Made by a program: the position numbers and the translations under genes
Notes under the pieces: generated by a model
Database searches by the model: none
What the model saw: only the letters and a program-made list of their open reading frames with translations
Told to the model about the DNA's origin: nothing
Source: Clostridium sp.
Lineage (GTDB): Bacteria; Bacteroidota; Bacteroidia; Bacteroidales; Muribaculaceae
NCBI GenBank assembly: GCA_023663805.1
Contig: JAMPGR010000001.1
Span: 307,862-371,861 of the forward strand
DNA: 64,000 nucleotides
Reading direction: 5' to 3'
Part shown: positions 17,091 to 27,112 of the stretch, one piece after another
Layout: every line of letters begins with the position of its first letter
How positions within the stretch are numbered: the stretch's first letter is position 1

Positions 17091-17098
17091 TAATTTTG
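17091..17098 (+). promoter_or_regulatory. -7 promoter box of pdxJ
   Basis: TAATTTTG matches TAnnTTTG on the plus strand, about 112 nt before the pdxJ ATG. No TTTG stands 19-21 nt upstream. It lies between the divergent nadK-operon start and the minus-strand box at 17122-17129, so the two transcripts would overlap at their 5' ends. Confidence 0.45.
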
Positions 17099-17121
17099 CA
17101 GTCACGCCATAAAAGCGAGTG

Positions 17122-17129
17122 CAAATATA
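17122..17129 (-). promoter_or_regulatory. -7 promoter box of the ACT-nadK-upp operon
   Basis: Minus-strand TATATTTG is a full match to TAnnTTTG; the -33 element is not recognisable. A transcript start near 17116 would give a leader of about 54 nt before the TTG start of the ACT-like gene. Confidence 0.45.
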
Positions 17130-17209
17130 GGAAAATTTCCCGATATATCGCTCTCTCTTTTTATAACGGAAGATGGCAGCCAAAAGATTTATTATCGAAA
17201 GATTCACAG

Positions 17210-17923
17210 ATGACAAACTTAAGTGTTAACATCAATAAAGTGGCAACCCTGAGGAATGCCCGCGGAGAGAATCTCCCGAACGTACAGCAGTTCGCCACAG
17301 ACTGCGAGGCGATGGGTGCGAACGGAATAACGGTCCATCCCCGCCCCGACCAGCGTCATATACGCTACGACGATGTCTTTCTGCTTCGTCCTCTGGTCAA
17401 GACCGAATTCAACATCGAGGGATACCCCTCGCCGGAGTTCATGGATCTCGTTCTGAAAATCAAGCCGGCCCAGGTCACCCTCGTCCCCGACAGTCCCGAG
17501 GCTCTGACATCGAGCGCAGGATGGGACATCCGCGGGAACATGGAGTTCCTGACCGACATCGTCGAGCGGCTCCAGAACGCGGGGATTCGCGCGTCGATAT
17601 TCGTCGACACCGACATCGAGAACATTCGCCTGGCCGCCAAAACAGGCACGGATCGTATCGAACTGTTCACAAAGCCCTATGCCGACCTCTACCCGACCGA
17701 CCCCGAGGCGGCCGTCGCCCCCTACACCGCCGCCAGCATTGCGGCCCACAGTGCCGGACTCGGCGTCAACGCCGGCCACGACCTGAACCTCGAGAATCTC
17801 GCGTATTTCCACGACAACGTCCCATACCTCAACGAGGTGTCGATCGGCCACTCTCTGATTTCCGACGCCCTCTATCTCGGGCTGAAGGAGACGATCCGCC
17901 GCTACAAGGAGTGTCTTCAGTAG
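17210..17923 (+). CDS. pdxJ: Pyridoxine 5'-phosphate synthase
   Basis: 237 residues from [16 protein letters not shown]. Conserved PdxJ features are [22 protein letters not shown]-type segment ([13 protein letters not shown]), [10 protein letters not shown] and the C-terminal GVNAGHDLN…[14 protein letters not shown]. It condenses 1-deoxyxylulose 5-phosphate with 3-amino-2-oxopropyl phosphate to give pyridoxine phosphate. The frame extends to 17096, but that part reads through the leader. It is followed after 42 nt by the ExbB gene, the usual Bacteroidetes order. Confidence 0.96.
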   Translation: MTNLSVNINKVATLRNARGENLPNVQQFATDCEAMGANGITVHPRPDQRHIRYDDVFLLRPLVKTEFNIEGYPSPEFMDLVLKIKPAQVTLVPDSPEALTSSAGWDIRGNMEFLTDIVERLQNAGIRASIFVDTDIENIRLAAKTGTDRIELFTKPYADLYPTDPEAAVAPYTAASIAAHSAGLGVNAGHDLNLENLAYFHDNVPYLNEVSIGHSLISDALYLGLKETIRRYKECLQ

Positions 17924-17965
17924 TCCAACCGCTCTTTTCCAAACCCTATAACCGAACCCCGCAAA

Positions 17966-18742
17966 ATGTCTCTGTTTATGAACATAATGTCGCAGGCTGT
18001 CGAGTCAGCCGCCGACACCGCCGCCAACGCTGCCGCCAGCGAGGCGTCAACCGCGACCGACAGCGTCGTCACAACCCTCGCCGAAACCGCCTCCGCGGCA
18101 ACTCCGCCCGCCGTCGAACATTCGATTTCAGTCTGGGACCTGTGTGTCCAGGGAGGATTCATCATGGTCCCGCTTGCCCTGCTGTCGATTATCTGTGTCT
18201 ATATCTTCGTCGAACGGGCTGTCGTCATCGCCCGCGCATCCCGCGACGATGACTCGTTCATGCGCCGCATCAAGGACTATATCCACGAAGGGGATATCGA
18301 GGCGGCCGAGAGCCTCTGCGACAACACCGACACCCCCTGGGCGCGCCTGATCGGAAAGGGTGTGTCGCGAATCGGGCGCCCGATGAACGACGTCCTCGCC
18401 GCGGTAGAAAACACCGGTAACCTCGAGATCAGCCGTCTCGGCAAAGGTCTCCCCTGGCTGGCGACAACGGCCGCCGGAGCCCCTATGCTCGGCTTCCTCG
18501 GGACGGTCGTCGGCATGGTCCAGGCGTTCTTCAACCTCGCCGAAGCCGACTCCGGCGCAAACATCGGGATCCTCGCCGGAGGAATCTACGAGGCACTCGT
18601 CACGACCGTCGCCGGTCTGGTCGTCGGTATCGTCGCCCTGTTCGCCTACAACTATCTTGTCGCCCGGATAAACAAGGTCATGATGCAACTCGAAGGGAAG
18701 ACGATGGAATTTATGGATCTTCTGAACGAACCCTCCTGCTGA
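17966..18742 (+). CDS. exbB: MotA/TolQ/ExbB proton channel family protein
   Basis: 258 residues with three hydrophobic segments (about 55-80, 155-178, 205-230), matching ExbB/TolQ topology. There is an unusually long Ala/Thr-rich N-terminal tail before the first helix. Conserved segments are APMLGFLGTVVGMVQAF and ALVTTVAGLVVGIVALFAYN. Together with ExbD it forms the proton channel that drives TonB across the periplasm. exbD starts 7 nt downstream and a TonB-like gene follows, so the three form one energising unit co-transcribed with pdxJ. Confidence 0.92.
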   Translation: MSLFMNIMSQAVESAADTAANAAASEASTATDSVVTTLAETASAATPPAVEHSISVWDLCVQGGFIMVPLALLSIICVYIFVERAVVIARASRDDDSFMRRIKDYIHEGDIEAAESLCDNTDTPWARLIGKGVSRIGRPMNDVLAAVENTGNLEISRLGKGLPWLATTAAGAPMLGFLGTVVGMVQAFFNLAEADSGANIGILAGGIYEALVTTVAGLVVGIVALFAYNYLVARINKVMMQLEGKTMEFMDLLNEPSC

Positions 18743-18749
18743 GACGACG

Positions 18750-19196
18750 ATGGCCCTTAAACGTCAACACGACATGATGTCGCTCTTCTCGATGGCGTCG
18801 ATGACCGACGTCATCTTCCTGCTGCTGATCTTCTTTATGGTCACCTCGACCTTTGTCTTCCCGACCGCGCTCGACATAACCCTCCCACAGAGTTCGGAGC
18901 AGGTCGCCATACGACCGACGACGCGCATCTACCTGACCGGGGCGGGAGATATCTATGTCTCGCTCGCCGACAGCGAGCCTGAGACTATCTCCGACGACGC
19001 TCTCCGCGGCTTCCTCGCCGCACAGTCGCGCGAAAACCCCGCCTCGGTCGAGAATATCGCCGTCTACGCCGACAAAAACGTCACCTACGGCCGACTCGTT
19101 TCAATCCTCGACATCGGGGCGCAGTCGAACCTGAAGATGGTGCTCGCGACAAAACCCGCTCCGGTCTCCGCCCGGCCGGACTCCGGAGAAAACTGA
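18750..19196 (+). CDS. exbD: ExbD/TolR family biopolymer transport protein
   Basis: 148 residues with a short cytoplasmic start and one membrane helix (about 15-40). The helix contains the SMTDVIFLLLIFFMVTS motif, in which the Asp is the proton-carrying residue of ExbD/TolR. The rest is a periplasmic domain (VYADKNVTYGRLVSILD) typical of the family. Works as a dimer within the ExbB pentamer. It lies between exbB and the TonB-like gene with very short spacers. Confidence 0.93.
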   Translation: MALKRQHDMMSLFSMASMTDVIFLLLIFFMVTSTFVFPTALDITLPQSSEQVAIRPTTRIYLTGAGDIYVSLADSEPETISDDALRGFLAAQSRENPASVENIAVYADKNVTYGRLVSILDIGAQSNLKMVLATKPAPVSARPDSGEN

Positions 19197-19209
19197 TCCC
19201 GATACGCCC

Positions 19210-19989
19210 ATGAAGAATCCACGTCTGACAGGCGCTGCAGCGACCGTTCTTTTCCATGTCGCTCTGCTGCTGATTCTTATAACAGTCTGCCTGCGGTTCA
19301 CCCCCGACAATCCCGGGGAACGCACATGGCCTCCGGTCGACGAGAGCGAGATTCTCTTCGGCGGGGAGTATGTCATCGTCGGCGACGAACCGGTCGAGAC
19401 CGCCGCCGACGACGAAAGCCAGCCGGCGGCCGAAGCGGCCGCCGATCCCTCGGACGATCTCTCCGACGGAGGAAAGCCTGTCGAAGAGGCTCCGGCGGTC
19501 ATCTCGTCGAGCCGTGAAAGCACAGTCAAGACAAAGCCACAGGAACCGAAACCTGCCGGACCGGACAAGAAGGAGGTCGAGCGCCAGCAACAGCAGCGCC
19601 GCGAGAAGGAGGCTGCCGAGCGGATCAAAAACCAGGTTCAGTTCGGAACCGGGAGCGGAAGCGGCTCAGGCGGCAAACGCCCGGGCTCGAAAAACGGCAA
19701 CTCGGATAACGGCGCCCTGAGCGGTAAGCCCGGGACGGACCTGAAGGGTCGCTCGCTCGAAGCGTGGTCCGCACCGTCCGGCACGGCTACCGGAACGATC
19801 GTTGTCCGCGTCCATGTCAACCGGAAAGGGAAGGTCACCCGCGCCGAATACCAGCGTGGTTCGGGAGCGATCGCCGGCAACAGCGCGGCGCGCGAAAGTT
19901 GTGTCCGCGCAGCGCTGAAATCGCAGTTCTCTGTCGCGGAAGATGCCCCGGGCGACCAGGTCGGGACAATCACCTACCGTTTCGAATAA
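19210..19989 (+). CDS. TonB-like energy transducer
   Basis: 259 residues: one N-terminal membrane helix (about 8-28), then a long acidic and then Lys/Gln/Glu-rich periplasmic linker with a coiled-coil stretch (VERQQQQRREKEAAERIKN, about 120-140) and a Gly/Ser run. The C-terminal domain of about 75 residues (GTIVVRVHVNRKGKV, GTITYRFE) has the TonB/TolA-like fold. It probably passes ExbBD energy to outer-membrane receptors. The linker is more TolA-like than the Pro-rich linker of classic TonB, so a TolA role is also possible. It ends 17 nt from the convergent GT4 gene. Confidence 0.82.
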   Translation: MKNPRLTGAAATVLFHVALLLILITVCLRFTPDNPGERTWPPVDESEILFGGEYVIVGDEPVETAADDESQPAAEAAADPSDDLSDGGKPVEEAPAVISSSRESTVKTKPQEPKPAGPDKKEVERQQQQRREKEAAERIKNQVQFGTGSGSGSGGKRPGSKNGNSDNGALSGKPGTDLKGRSLEAWSAPSGTATGTIVVRVHVNRKGKVTRAEYQRGSGAIAGNSAARESCVRAALKSQFSVAEDAPGDQVGTITYRFE

Positions 19990-20006
19990 TCCGCCGTCCA
20001 TCCGGA

Positions 20007-21302
20007 TCAGTCTTTCCGTCGGCCGGTCAGTTCGTTGAACAGATCGACATAGCGGAGCGCGACCTGCTTCGACGAGAAGCGCTCGCGGACACTCTCGTGG
20101 AGCGCTCCGCGGTCGGGGTTCTGCGACAGGGCCCATTCGATCCCCTCGGCGACGCTCGCCGGATTCTTGTATTCGGCGATATATCCGTCCTTCAGATGGG
20201 TTATTATGTCGGACTGTCCGCCGCGCCCGAAGGAGACCGGAAGACACCCTGCGGCCTGCCCTTCGATCAGGGTTCCGGGGAGGGTTTCGTAGAGCGAGGT
20301 CGAGAGTACGACCTTCGCCGAGGCATAGAGCTGGCGAAGGAGCCGCCAGTCGTTGACGCGTCCGAGATGGACATGGGGGAAACGGAGGTTGTCGAGCCTG
20401 GAGCGGTCGCGGATCGCTCCGAAAAAGATCGCCTGGGAACGGCTCGCGAGTTTCGGGTTGGTATCGAAGAGGATGTTCAGCGCCTCGAGCGCATAGTCGA
20501 ACCCTTTGATCGGATCGTCGAGACGCGCCGCCCCCATCAGGATCGTGTCGCGGTCGTAGCGGATATTGAACGTACGGACCTGGTGGGTCGGTTCGGTCAG
20601 GAAGTTGTCGATCGGGAAGGCGTTCGGGATGACACGCACGTCGCGTCCGGCCAGGAGCGAACTCTGGCGCGCTTTTGCGGCGAGCCAGTTGCTGACGGCG
20701 ATGAAGGTGATTTTCCCGCTGTCGTAGAGTTCCTTTTTTCGGCGCCAGACCTTGTGGGAGAGGTCGCCGGCGCTCCGTCCGGTCAGGAACTGACAGTGGC
20801 CGCACTCCTCGCGCCAGGCCTCGCATTCGTAGGCATGGTGGCATATTCCGGTCAGGTTCCACATATCGTGCATGATCCATACGAGCGGCTTTCCCGTCCG
20901 GAGAAGACGTCCAACCCCGCGCAGCGACATCAGCCCCTGGTTGATCCAGCTCAGGGCAACGACATCGGCCTCCGCGACCCAGGGGTGGGAAGCGACGGGC
21001 ATTCCGGTGTTGGCAATCGAGACTTTGAAGAGGTTCCCGCGGTCGAAGCCGTTGGCAAGGAATATCCGCGCGCGCTCGGCCGCGAACCTCAGGCCGCGGA
21101 CAAAGCGGGTTCCGATCAGCGAGACATTCTCGCTGTCGCTGATTTTCGTGTAGACGACCAGCCGCGCGTCGATTCCCTCGCGCCGGAGAGCTTCGGCGAG
21201 GCGGTAGGTCACGACTGACGCTCCTCCGAGCATGTCGCTGTGGCAGACAAAGGTAACTTTCAGCGGGGGTGTCGCCCCCACGGGGGTGTCGTTTCCGGTC
21301 AT
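20007..21302 (-). CDS. Glycosyltransferase, GT4-type
   Basis: 431 residues. The start KVTFVCHSDMLGGASVVTYRLAEAL is the donor-independent N-terminal Rossmann fold, with a GGA loop for the acceptor. The C-terminal half holds ARLDDPIKGFDYALEAL and the ExxGxxxxE-like region (YETLPGTLIEGQAAGCLPVSF), where the last Glu binds the sugar nucleotide. It contains two Cys-rich segments (CHHAYECEAWREECGHCQ) often seen in GT4 enzymes of O-antigen loci. Acceptor and donor cannot be told. Last gene of the six-gene operon, its start overlapping the DUF389 stop (ATGA). Confidence 0.88.
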   Translation of the reverse strand: MTGNDTPVGATPPLKVTFVCHSDMLGGASVVTYRLAEALRREGIDARLVVYTKISDSENVSLIGTRFVRGLRFAAERARIFLANGFDRGNLFKVSIANTGMPVASHPWVAEADVVALSWINQGLMSLRGVGRLLRTGKPLVWIMHDMWNLTGICHHAYECEAWREECGHCQFLTGRSAGDLSHKVWRRKKELYDSGKITFIAVSNWLAAKARQSSLLAGRDVRVIPNAFPIDNFLTEPTHQVRTFNIRYDRDTILMGAARLDDPIKGFDYALEALNILFDTNPKLASRSQAIFFGAIRDRSRLDNLRFPHVHLGRVNDWRLLRQLYASAKVVLSTSLYETLPGTLIEGQAAGCLPVSFGRGGQSDIITHLKDGYIAEYKNPASVAEGIEWALSQNPDRGALHESVRERFSSKQVALRYVDLFNELTGRRKD

Positions 21303-22750
21303 CGGGATGATTGGTTGCTATGTTGTTCTTCTGTCGGTTTTGCCTCTTCGGCCGGGGTCGCAGCCGGGCGCTGGCGTTCGAATATACCGGTTCCGACCTC
21401 GACGATGTCGACATGGGTCAGTTTCAGGCGCGCCTCGAGATATTCGACCAGCCGTGCGCGCTCGGCGCCCGACATCGGCCGGCGGAAGTTTATCAGGGCG
21501 ATGTTGATCGTGTCGCTGGCCCCGGTCTCGACGTTAGCGAAAATAGAGCGCGACACGGAGAGTTCGCCGACCTGGGGGAAGAGAACCTTCACCTCGGGTG
21601 TGATCGTCGCAGCAGCGGCCCTGGATTCGGCCGAGAGGCGGTTTATCTGGCGCAGTGAGTCGATCGTTTCCTGCTGGCGGGTGATTGTCGACTGGGCGAC
21701 CTGGTAGATGTCGCGGACAGAGTTGCTCGAGGCATCGAGGAGTTCGGCCCGGGTCGGGGAGTCACCCTGGATTATATGGACGCGGGTTCCGGCGAGGCCG
21801 AATTCGGGGAGTTGCGATGTCAGGGCTATTTCGAGCGAGTCTGTCGGGAGGACACGGCCGATCAGGGTTATGTCGAGACAGCGGACGCCGTCTTCGTAGT
21901 ATGCCGATGTATTGAGCACCCGGGTCTGGGGGAAGCGGCATTCGGCGGCGACGAAGCGCTGGGCGTTCATCGAGAATTTGTTTTGCCGGAGCATGTTGTA
22001 GGTCAGCCAGATGCTCGGGAGCATCGTCAGGATAGCGGCGGCGTAGACGACATGCATGACGCGTTTGGCGCGGACGTTGTTAATCAGGTCCGGACCGCGG
22101 TATTTCATCAGTTTGACGCCGATGAATGTCGCGAAGGCGATATAGATCGAGTTGATTATGAAGAGATATGTCGCGCCGAAGAAGTAGTTCAACTGCCAGG
22201 TCGCGATGCCATAGCCGGCCGTGCAGAGAGGGGGCATCAGCGCTGTCGCGATCGCGACGCCGGGGATGACATTTCCCTTGCTGCGGCTTCCGATCGCGAG
22301 GATTCCGGCGAACCCGCCAAAGAAACCGATCAGGACGTCGTAGATCGTCGGGGAGGTGCGGGCCAGCAGTTCGCTGTGGCCCTCGGCGACGGGGGAGATC
22401 AGGAAGTAGAGCGTCGAGGCGAGGACAGAGAAGGCGGCGGCCATCAGGAGGTTGCGCAGGCCGCGTGTGATCAGGGTAAAATCGTGGATGCCGACACCGA
22501 GTCCGATGCCGATAATCGGTCCCATCAGCGGGGAAATTAACATCGCGCCGATTATGACTGCCGTCGAATTGGTGTTCAGTCCGAGCGAGGCAATCAGAAT
22601 CGCTATAATAAGGATTATAATACTCATTCCGCGGAAGGAGACACCTTCGCGGATGTCGGCCTCGGCCTCGGCCTGCGGAACGAGCTGGTCGGTCAGGGTA
22701 AAGTAACTGACGAAGAATTTTGTCAGACGGTTTTCAAGCGGGGATTTCAT
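21299..22750 (-). CDS. DUF389 membrane protein
   Basis: 483 residues. About six to seven membrane helices in the first half carry the DUF389 core (AVIIGAMLISPLMGPIIGIGLG, GFFGGFAGI, GVAIATALMPPLCTAGYG). A C-terminal periplasmic or cytoplasmic part of about 200 residues follows, with a coiled segment around QQETIDSLRQINRL. The family is widespread and of unknown function. It overlaps its neighbours on both sides by 4 nt (ATGA), so it is tightly coupled to the flippase and the GT4 gene. Confidence 0.9.
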   Translation of the reverse strand: MKSPLENRLTKFFVSYFTLTDQLVPQAEAEADIREGVSFRGMSIIILIIAILIASLGLNTNSTAVIIGAMLISPLMGPIIGIGLGVGIHDFTLITRGLRNLLMAAAFSVLASTLYFLISPVAEGHSELLARTSPTIYDVLIGFFGGFAGILAIGSRSKGNVIPGVAIATALMPPLCTAGYGIATWQLNYFFGATYLFIINSIYIAFATFIGVKLMKYRGPDLINNVRAKRVMHVVYAAAILTMLPSIWLTYNMLRQNKFSMNAQRFVAAECRFPQTRVLNTSAYYEDGVRCLDITLIGRVLPTDSLEIALTSQLPEFGLAGTRVHIIQGDSPTRAELLDASSNSVRDIYQVAQSTITRQQETIDSLRQINRLSAESRAAAATITPEVKVLFPQVGELSVSRSIFANVETGASDTINIALINFRRPMSGAERARLVEYLEARLKLTHVDIVEVGTGIFERQRPAATPAEEAKPTEEQHSNQSSR

Positions 22751-24261
22751 AGCGCGTTGTTTTCTTTTGTTTTACGGGCATGTTTCGTCAGTCCGGGGAT
22801 CGGGATATGTTCGTAGCGGACGGCGAATATGATGTAGGCCAGCAGAAGGGGGGTCCGCAGGGCCATGTCGATCCAGTTGTTTCCGGTCGAGATTGCTGTC
22901 GACAGGGCGTAGAGCCCCATGGCGACAGCGAAGTAGAGCGCCAGGCGCGGGATGTCGTAGTCGATCGGGTATTTGACGCGCCCGACGGACCAGGAGGCAA
23001 CCATCATGACGCCATAGCATCCCAGAGCGGCCCACGCACACCCCATATATCCGATCCGCGGCACCAGCAGGATGTTCATCCCGACGGTGACGGCCAGTCC
23101 GAGCAGGGAGAACCATGTCCCCCAGACGGTCTTGTCGGTCAGTTTGTACCAGAGCGAGAGGTTGAAGAAGACACCGAAGAAGAATTCGGCGAGCATCAGG
23201 ACCGGAACGACCTTCAGGCCGGGGAAGTATCGCTCGGCGATGAAATGGCGGAGGATGTCGAGATAGAACATGACACCGAGGAAGATGACCATCGCGAAGA
23301 TGACGAAATATTTCATCGCGTCGCTGTATGACTTCAGGCTGTCGCGGCGGGAGGCGTTCTTGTTCTGGGAGAAGATGAAGGGTTCGTAGGCGAAGCGGAA
23401 GGCCTGGATGAACATGACCATAACGATTGCGATTTTATAGTTCGCACCGTAGATGCCGAGTTCAGCCATCGCTTCGGCCTGGTCGGAGATCAGGTGGGGC
23501 AGGAGGATGTTTCCGAGGGTCTGGTTCATGATTCCGGCGATGCCGAGAATCAGCAGAGGGAAACTGTAGGCAATCATCTCGCGCCAGAGCGCGGGATTGA
23601 AACGCCAGCGGAAGCCGGTCAGTTCGGGAATCAGCATCAGGATCGTTACGGCCGAACTGACGAAATTCGCCAGGAATATATAGCCGATTCCGAAGTCGGG
23701 ATCATAGAACCATATGATCCAGTCCGGAGCCTGCTCCCAGAGCCAGGGGCAGAGGAGGATAAAGAAGAGGTTCAGCCCGATGTTCAGCCCGATGTTTATC
23801 AGTTTCAGGGCTGCGAACCTCATCGACCGGCGGCGGTAGCGGAGATAGGAGAAGGGGAGGCTGCCGAAGGCGTCGAAGGCGACGGCCAGCCCGATCATCC
23901 AGATATAGGATTCATGGCCCGCACACCCCATCGCGCCGGAGACCGGCCCGAGGAAACAGAGCAGTCCGGCGGCGAAGATTGTCGAACTGACAGCCAGGGA
24001 GATCAGCGCGGTCGAGTAGACGACCATCGGGTCGGGATAGCGTTCGTGGTTGGCGAAGCGGAAGAAGCCGGTCTCCATGCCGTAGGTCAGCACGATCAGG
24101 GCGATCGCGACGACGGAATAGACATAGGTGACAACCCCATACTCCCCGGGGAGGAACATGGCCGTATAGAGCGGGACGAGAAGCCAGTTGAGGAACCGCC
24201 CGATTATCGAACTGAGGCCGTAGACGGCCGTGTCTTTTGCCAGAGATTTGATTCCCGACAT
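22747..24261 (-). CDS. MOP-superfamily polysaccharide flippase
   Basis: 504 residues with about 12-14 membrane helices and the typical N-terminus of lipid-linked oligosaccharide flippases (KDTAVYGLSSIIGRFLNWLLVPLYTAMF, with the ALA/GLS-to-R pattern). Such proteins flip undecaprenyl-linked glycan across the inner membrane. It lies within an operon with three other likely cell-surface genes (GT9, GT4, DUF4254). Its stop overlaps the DUF389 start. The start at 24261 is 39 nt after ruvB. Confidence 0.9.
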   Translation of the reverse strand: MSGIKSLAKDTAVYGLSSIIGRFLNWLLVPLYTAMFLPGEYGVVTYVYSVVAIALIVLTYGMETGFFRFANHERYPDPMVVYSTALISLAVSSTIFAAGLLCFLGPVSGAMGCAGHESYIWMIGLAVAFDAFGSLPFSYLRYRRRSMRFAALKLINIGLNIGLNLFFILLCPWLWEQAPDWIIWFYDPDFGIGYIFLANFVSSAVTILMLIPELTGFRWRFNPALWREMIAYSFPLLILGIAGIMNQTLGNILLPHLISDQAEAMAELGIYGANYKIAIVMVMFIQAFRFAYEPFIFSQNKNASRRDSLKSYSDAMKYFVIFAMVIFLGVMFYLDILRHFIAERYFPGLKVVPVLMLAEFFFGVFFNLSLWYKLTDKTVWGTWFSLLGLAVTVGMNILLVPRIGYMGCAWAALGCYGVMMVASWSVGRVKYPIDYDIPRLALYFAVAMGLYALSTAISTGNNWIDMALRTPLLLAYIIFAVRYEHIPIPGLTKHARKTKENNAL

Positions 24262-24300
24262 ATCTGTTTCGTTTCTGTTTTGTTATTATGTTTCCCTCTT

Positions 24301-25338
24301 TCAGAACAATGTCGGTTCGCCGCCGGAGGTTCCGCGCGTCAGCCCGAGATGAGTCCAGGCGAGGTCGGTCACTTCGCGTCCGCGGGGCGTACGCTTGATG
24401 AATCCTTCTTTGATCAGGAACGGCTCGTAGACCTCCTCGATCGTTCCGGGGTCTTCGCCGAGGGCGGTCGCGATCGTCGTCAGCCCGACGGGCCCTCCTT
24501 TGAATTTCGAGATTATCGTCGTCAGGATTTTGTTGTCGATCTCGTCGAGGCCGTAGCGGTCGATATTCAGCGCCTCGAGAGCGAATCGGGCTATTTCGGG
24601 GTCGATTACGCCCGAGCCCTTGACCTGGGCGAAGTCGCGGACGCGGCGCAACAGGGCGTTGGCGATTCGCGGGGTTCCGCGGCTGCGCAGGGCGATTTCG
24701 TGGGCAGCCTCGGGGGTGCACCCGACGTTCAGTAGCCGGGCCGAACGGGCGAGAATCCGTTCGATTGTTTCGTGGTCGTAGTATTCGAGATGGAAGTTGA
24801 TGCCGAAACGGGCTCTCAGCGGGGCGGTCAGCAGGCCGCTGCGGGTCGTGGCGCCGACAAGGGTAAACGGTGCGAGCGACAACTGGACCGAACGGGCGCC
24901 GGGGCCTTTGTCGATCATGATGTCGATCCGGTAGTCCTCCATAGCCGAGTAGAGATACTCCTCGACGACGGGACTGAGACGGTGGATCTCGTCGATAAAG
25001 AGGACATCGTTTTCCTGGAGGGAGGTCAGGATGCCGGCAAGGTCGCCCGGCTTGTCGAGGACGGGACCGGAGGTGACCTTCATCCCGACACCGAGTTCGT
25101 TCGCGATAATCCCCGAGAGGGTTGTCTTCCCGAGGCCGGGGGGACCGTGGAGGATGACATGGTCGAGGGCTTCGTGGCGCATCTTGGCGGCCTCGACGAA
25201 TATCTTCAGGTTGCTGACTATGTTTTCCTGCCCGCAGAAGGAGTCGAACTGCGACGGGCGGAGGGCGCGCTCGATGTCGCGCTCGCCGTCGCCTCCGGCC
25301 TGGTTGCGGGCTTCTCTTATGTCGAAATCATCACTCAT
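24301..25338 (-). CDS. ruvB: Holliday junction helicase RuvB
   Basis: 345 residues. The RuvB N-terminal rule ([18 protein letters not shown]), Walker A ([11 protein letters not shown]), Walker B (LFIDEIHRL), sensor 1 (VGATTRSG) and arginine finger region (RARFGI) are all present, followed by the winged-helix C-terminus (RTPRGREVT). It drives branch migration with RuvA. It sits inside a glycan operon: it overlaps the GT9 stop by 8 nt and precedes the flippase. Confidence 0.97.
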   Translation of the reverse strand: MSDDFDIREARNQAGGDGERDIERALRPSQFDSFCGQENIVSNLKIFVEAAKMRHEALDHVILHGPPGLGKTTLSGIIANELGVGMKVTSGPVLDKPGDLAGILTSLQENDVLFIDEIHRLSPVVEEYLYSAMEDYRIDIMIDKGPGARSVQLSLAPFTLVGATTRSGLLTAPLRARFGINFHLEYYDHETIERILARSARLLNVGCTPEAAHEIALRSRGTPRIANALLRRVRDFAQVKGSGVIDPEIARFALEALNIDRYGLDEIDNKILTTIISKFKGGPVGLTTIATALGEDPGTIEEVYEPFLIKEGFIKRTPRGREVTDLAWTHLGLTRGTSGGEPTLF

Positions 25339-26476
25339 CTTTTAGTGTCTCAGACTGTTTTTCATTATTCATTCTGGTCAGACGGTCGATCCGCCCGACG
25401 ATCATCTCCGGCGAGATCGAACGCATACAGAGGCCGGGCGTCGCAGCGAGGCGGCAGGGGAGGTTGCCGAACACCGAACAGGGGCGGCAGGGGAGTTCGT
25501 TCCCGATCAGCATGTCGTCCCCCTGGTTCCAGGGGCCGAAGCCACAGCAGACATGGGTCGGGCCCCAGACCGAAAGGGTCGGGACGCCGACGAGGCGGGC
25601 CAGGTGCATGTTCGCACTGTCCATCGACAGCATCAGGTCGACGCGGCGAAGGAGGTTGAATTCGGCCCCGAAGCCGTGGCGTTGCTCGGCCATCGAGACC
25701 GTCCGGGGATAGCGGGAGGTCCAGCGGCGGATCGCGTCGCGCTCGGTCTCGCCGGCGCCGAAGAGAAAGACCCGCGTAGAGGGGTCTCCGGTCAGCATCG
25801 CGATGACCTGCTCCATCATCTCCGGAGGATAGACCTTCGTTCGGTGGGCGGCGAAGGGGGCGATGGCGATCCACCGTTCACCCGGCTTTTTCTCGTCGCA
25901 GATTCCGCCGAGGGGGACCGGAGCGGGTATTCCGCCGGGGAAAATCCCTTCGAAGGGGAGGGTAGTCCGGTATCCGAGCCGCTCGAAGGGGGTGGCATAT
26001 CGCTCGGGGGTCGTTGTCAGCCGGGGGAGTTCATAGCGGCCGCCGAGACGGCGGCGGAGACGGACAAGACGTTTCTTTTCGGCGCGTCCTTTGTCGAAGA
26101 CGCTGACACGGATCCCAGCCAGCCGGGCCATCAGGCGCATCAGTTTTGTACGCGTCACATCGTGGAGGTCGACGAAGGCTGTCGGATTGTACAGCCGGCG
26201 GATGTCGGCGAAGAGACGGAATATTCCGGGGAACCCGCGGTGGCGTCCCTTCATATCTGCCCCGAAGACCTCGAGATTTCCGGGGGGATTGACAAAGATT
26301 CCGGCGGTCGGTTTTTTTGTGACGACAACGAAGCGGGTCTCGGGGTTGCTGCGGCATAGGGCGTAGAGAACGGGCACCGTCATCGCGACATCCCCCAGGG
26401 CGGAGAATCTCGCGACAACGACCGTTCCGGCGCCCGCTGATGCCGGATGTTTCCCTATCGTCTCATTTTCCGGCAT
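25331..26476 (-). CDS. Glycosyltransferase family 9 (heptosyltransferase-like)
   Basis: 381 residues with the GT9 layout. The N-terminus ([22 protein letters not shown]) is the family signature, in which Gly-Asp take part in catalysis. The C-terminal part has [25 protein letters not shown], the nucleotide-sugar binding site, followed by a Cys-rich region ([12 protein letters not shown]). Known members add heptose or related sugars to lipopolysaccharide core. It overlaps DUF4254 by 14 nt and ruvB by 8 nt. Confidence 0.92.
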   Translation of the reverse strand: MPENETIGKHPASAGAGTVVVARFSALGDVAMTVPVLYALCRSNPETRFVVVTKKPTAGIFVNPPGNLEVFGADMKGRHRGFPGIFRLFADIRRLYNPTAFVDLHDVTRTKLMRLMARLAGIRVSVFDKGRAEKKRLVRLRRRLGGRYELPRLTTTPERYATPFERLGYRTTLPFEGIFPGGIPAPVPLGGICDEKKPGERWIAIAPFAAHRTKVYPPEMMEQVIAMLTGDPSTRVFLFGAGETERDAIRRWTSRYPRTVSMAEQRHGFGAEFNLLRRVDLMLSMDSANMHLARLVGVPTLSVWGPTHVCCGFGPWNQGDDMLIGNELPCRPCSVFGNLPCRLAATPGLCMRSISPEMIVGRIDRLTRMNNEKQSETLKDE

Positions 26477-27068
26477 AGAGAACCGGATTTGTCTCCGGGT
26501 CGTTATACATCTTCATCTGTTTATAGACCTTCATGACCTTCCGTCCCGCTTCGAGATCGTCGAGCAGTTCGGAGATGGCGCGGGAGAGGTCCTCGCGCTG
26601 GACAAGGAGCGTCCGGAGTTTGTCGCGGCATTTCGCGACATGCGCGGCCGAGGCGTCGGCGCGGTTTACTTCGGCGTCCATATGGTAGATCTTCAGGGCG
26701 AGGATCGACAGGCGGTCAACGGCCCAGGCGGGGGTCTCGGTGTTTATCCTGGCGTCGGGGAGCGCCTTCGACGGGGGAAATTTCTCGAGGAAGTAACTGT
26801 CGATACGCTCGACGAGATCGGTGCGGTCCTGGTTCGAGCGGTCGATGCGGCGTTTCAGTTCGAGCGCTTCGACCGGATCGATCTTCGGGTCGCGGATCAG
26901 GTCCTCCATGTGCCACTGAACTGCATCTATCCAGTTCTTCCGGAAGAGGTCGTGTTCGATTGTTCCTTCGGCATAGGGGTTCTCGACGGCGGCGTCGATA
27001 TCGTCGGTATAGTGATAGAGCTGGGTTGTGTTCCAGAATATCCGGTTACATTTTTCTGCGAAATCCAT
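26463..27068 (-). CDS. DUF4254 protein
   Basis: 201 residues from MDFAEKCNRIFWNTT; the frame is open to 27191 but crosses the promoter. All-helical and highly charged, with no signal peptide. The segments AEGTIEHDLFRKNWIDAVQWHMEDLIRDP (split: TIEHDLFRKNW, AVQWHMEDLIRD) and PALAVDRLSI-type (PAWAVDRLSILALKIYHM) mark the DUF4254 family of Bacteroidetes. In other genomes it also precedes a GT9 gene; its function is unknown. First gene of the six-gene operon. Confidence 0.88.
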   Translation of the reverse strand: MDFAEKCNRIFWNTTQLYHYTDDIDAAVENPYAEGTIEHDLFRKNWIDAVQWHMEDLIRDPKIDPVEALELKRRIDRSNQDRTDLVERIDSYFLEKFPPSKALPDARINTETPAWAVDRLSILALKIYHMDAEVNRADASAAHVAKCRDKLRTLLVQREDLSRAISELLDDLEAGRKVMKVYKQMKMYNDPETNPVLYAGK

Positions 27069-27112
27069 AGGCGGAATGTTTCGTGTTACGGGGTATTGAA
27101 AAGAACTGAACA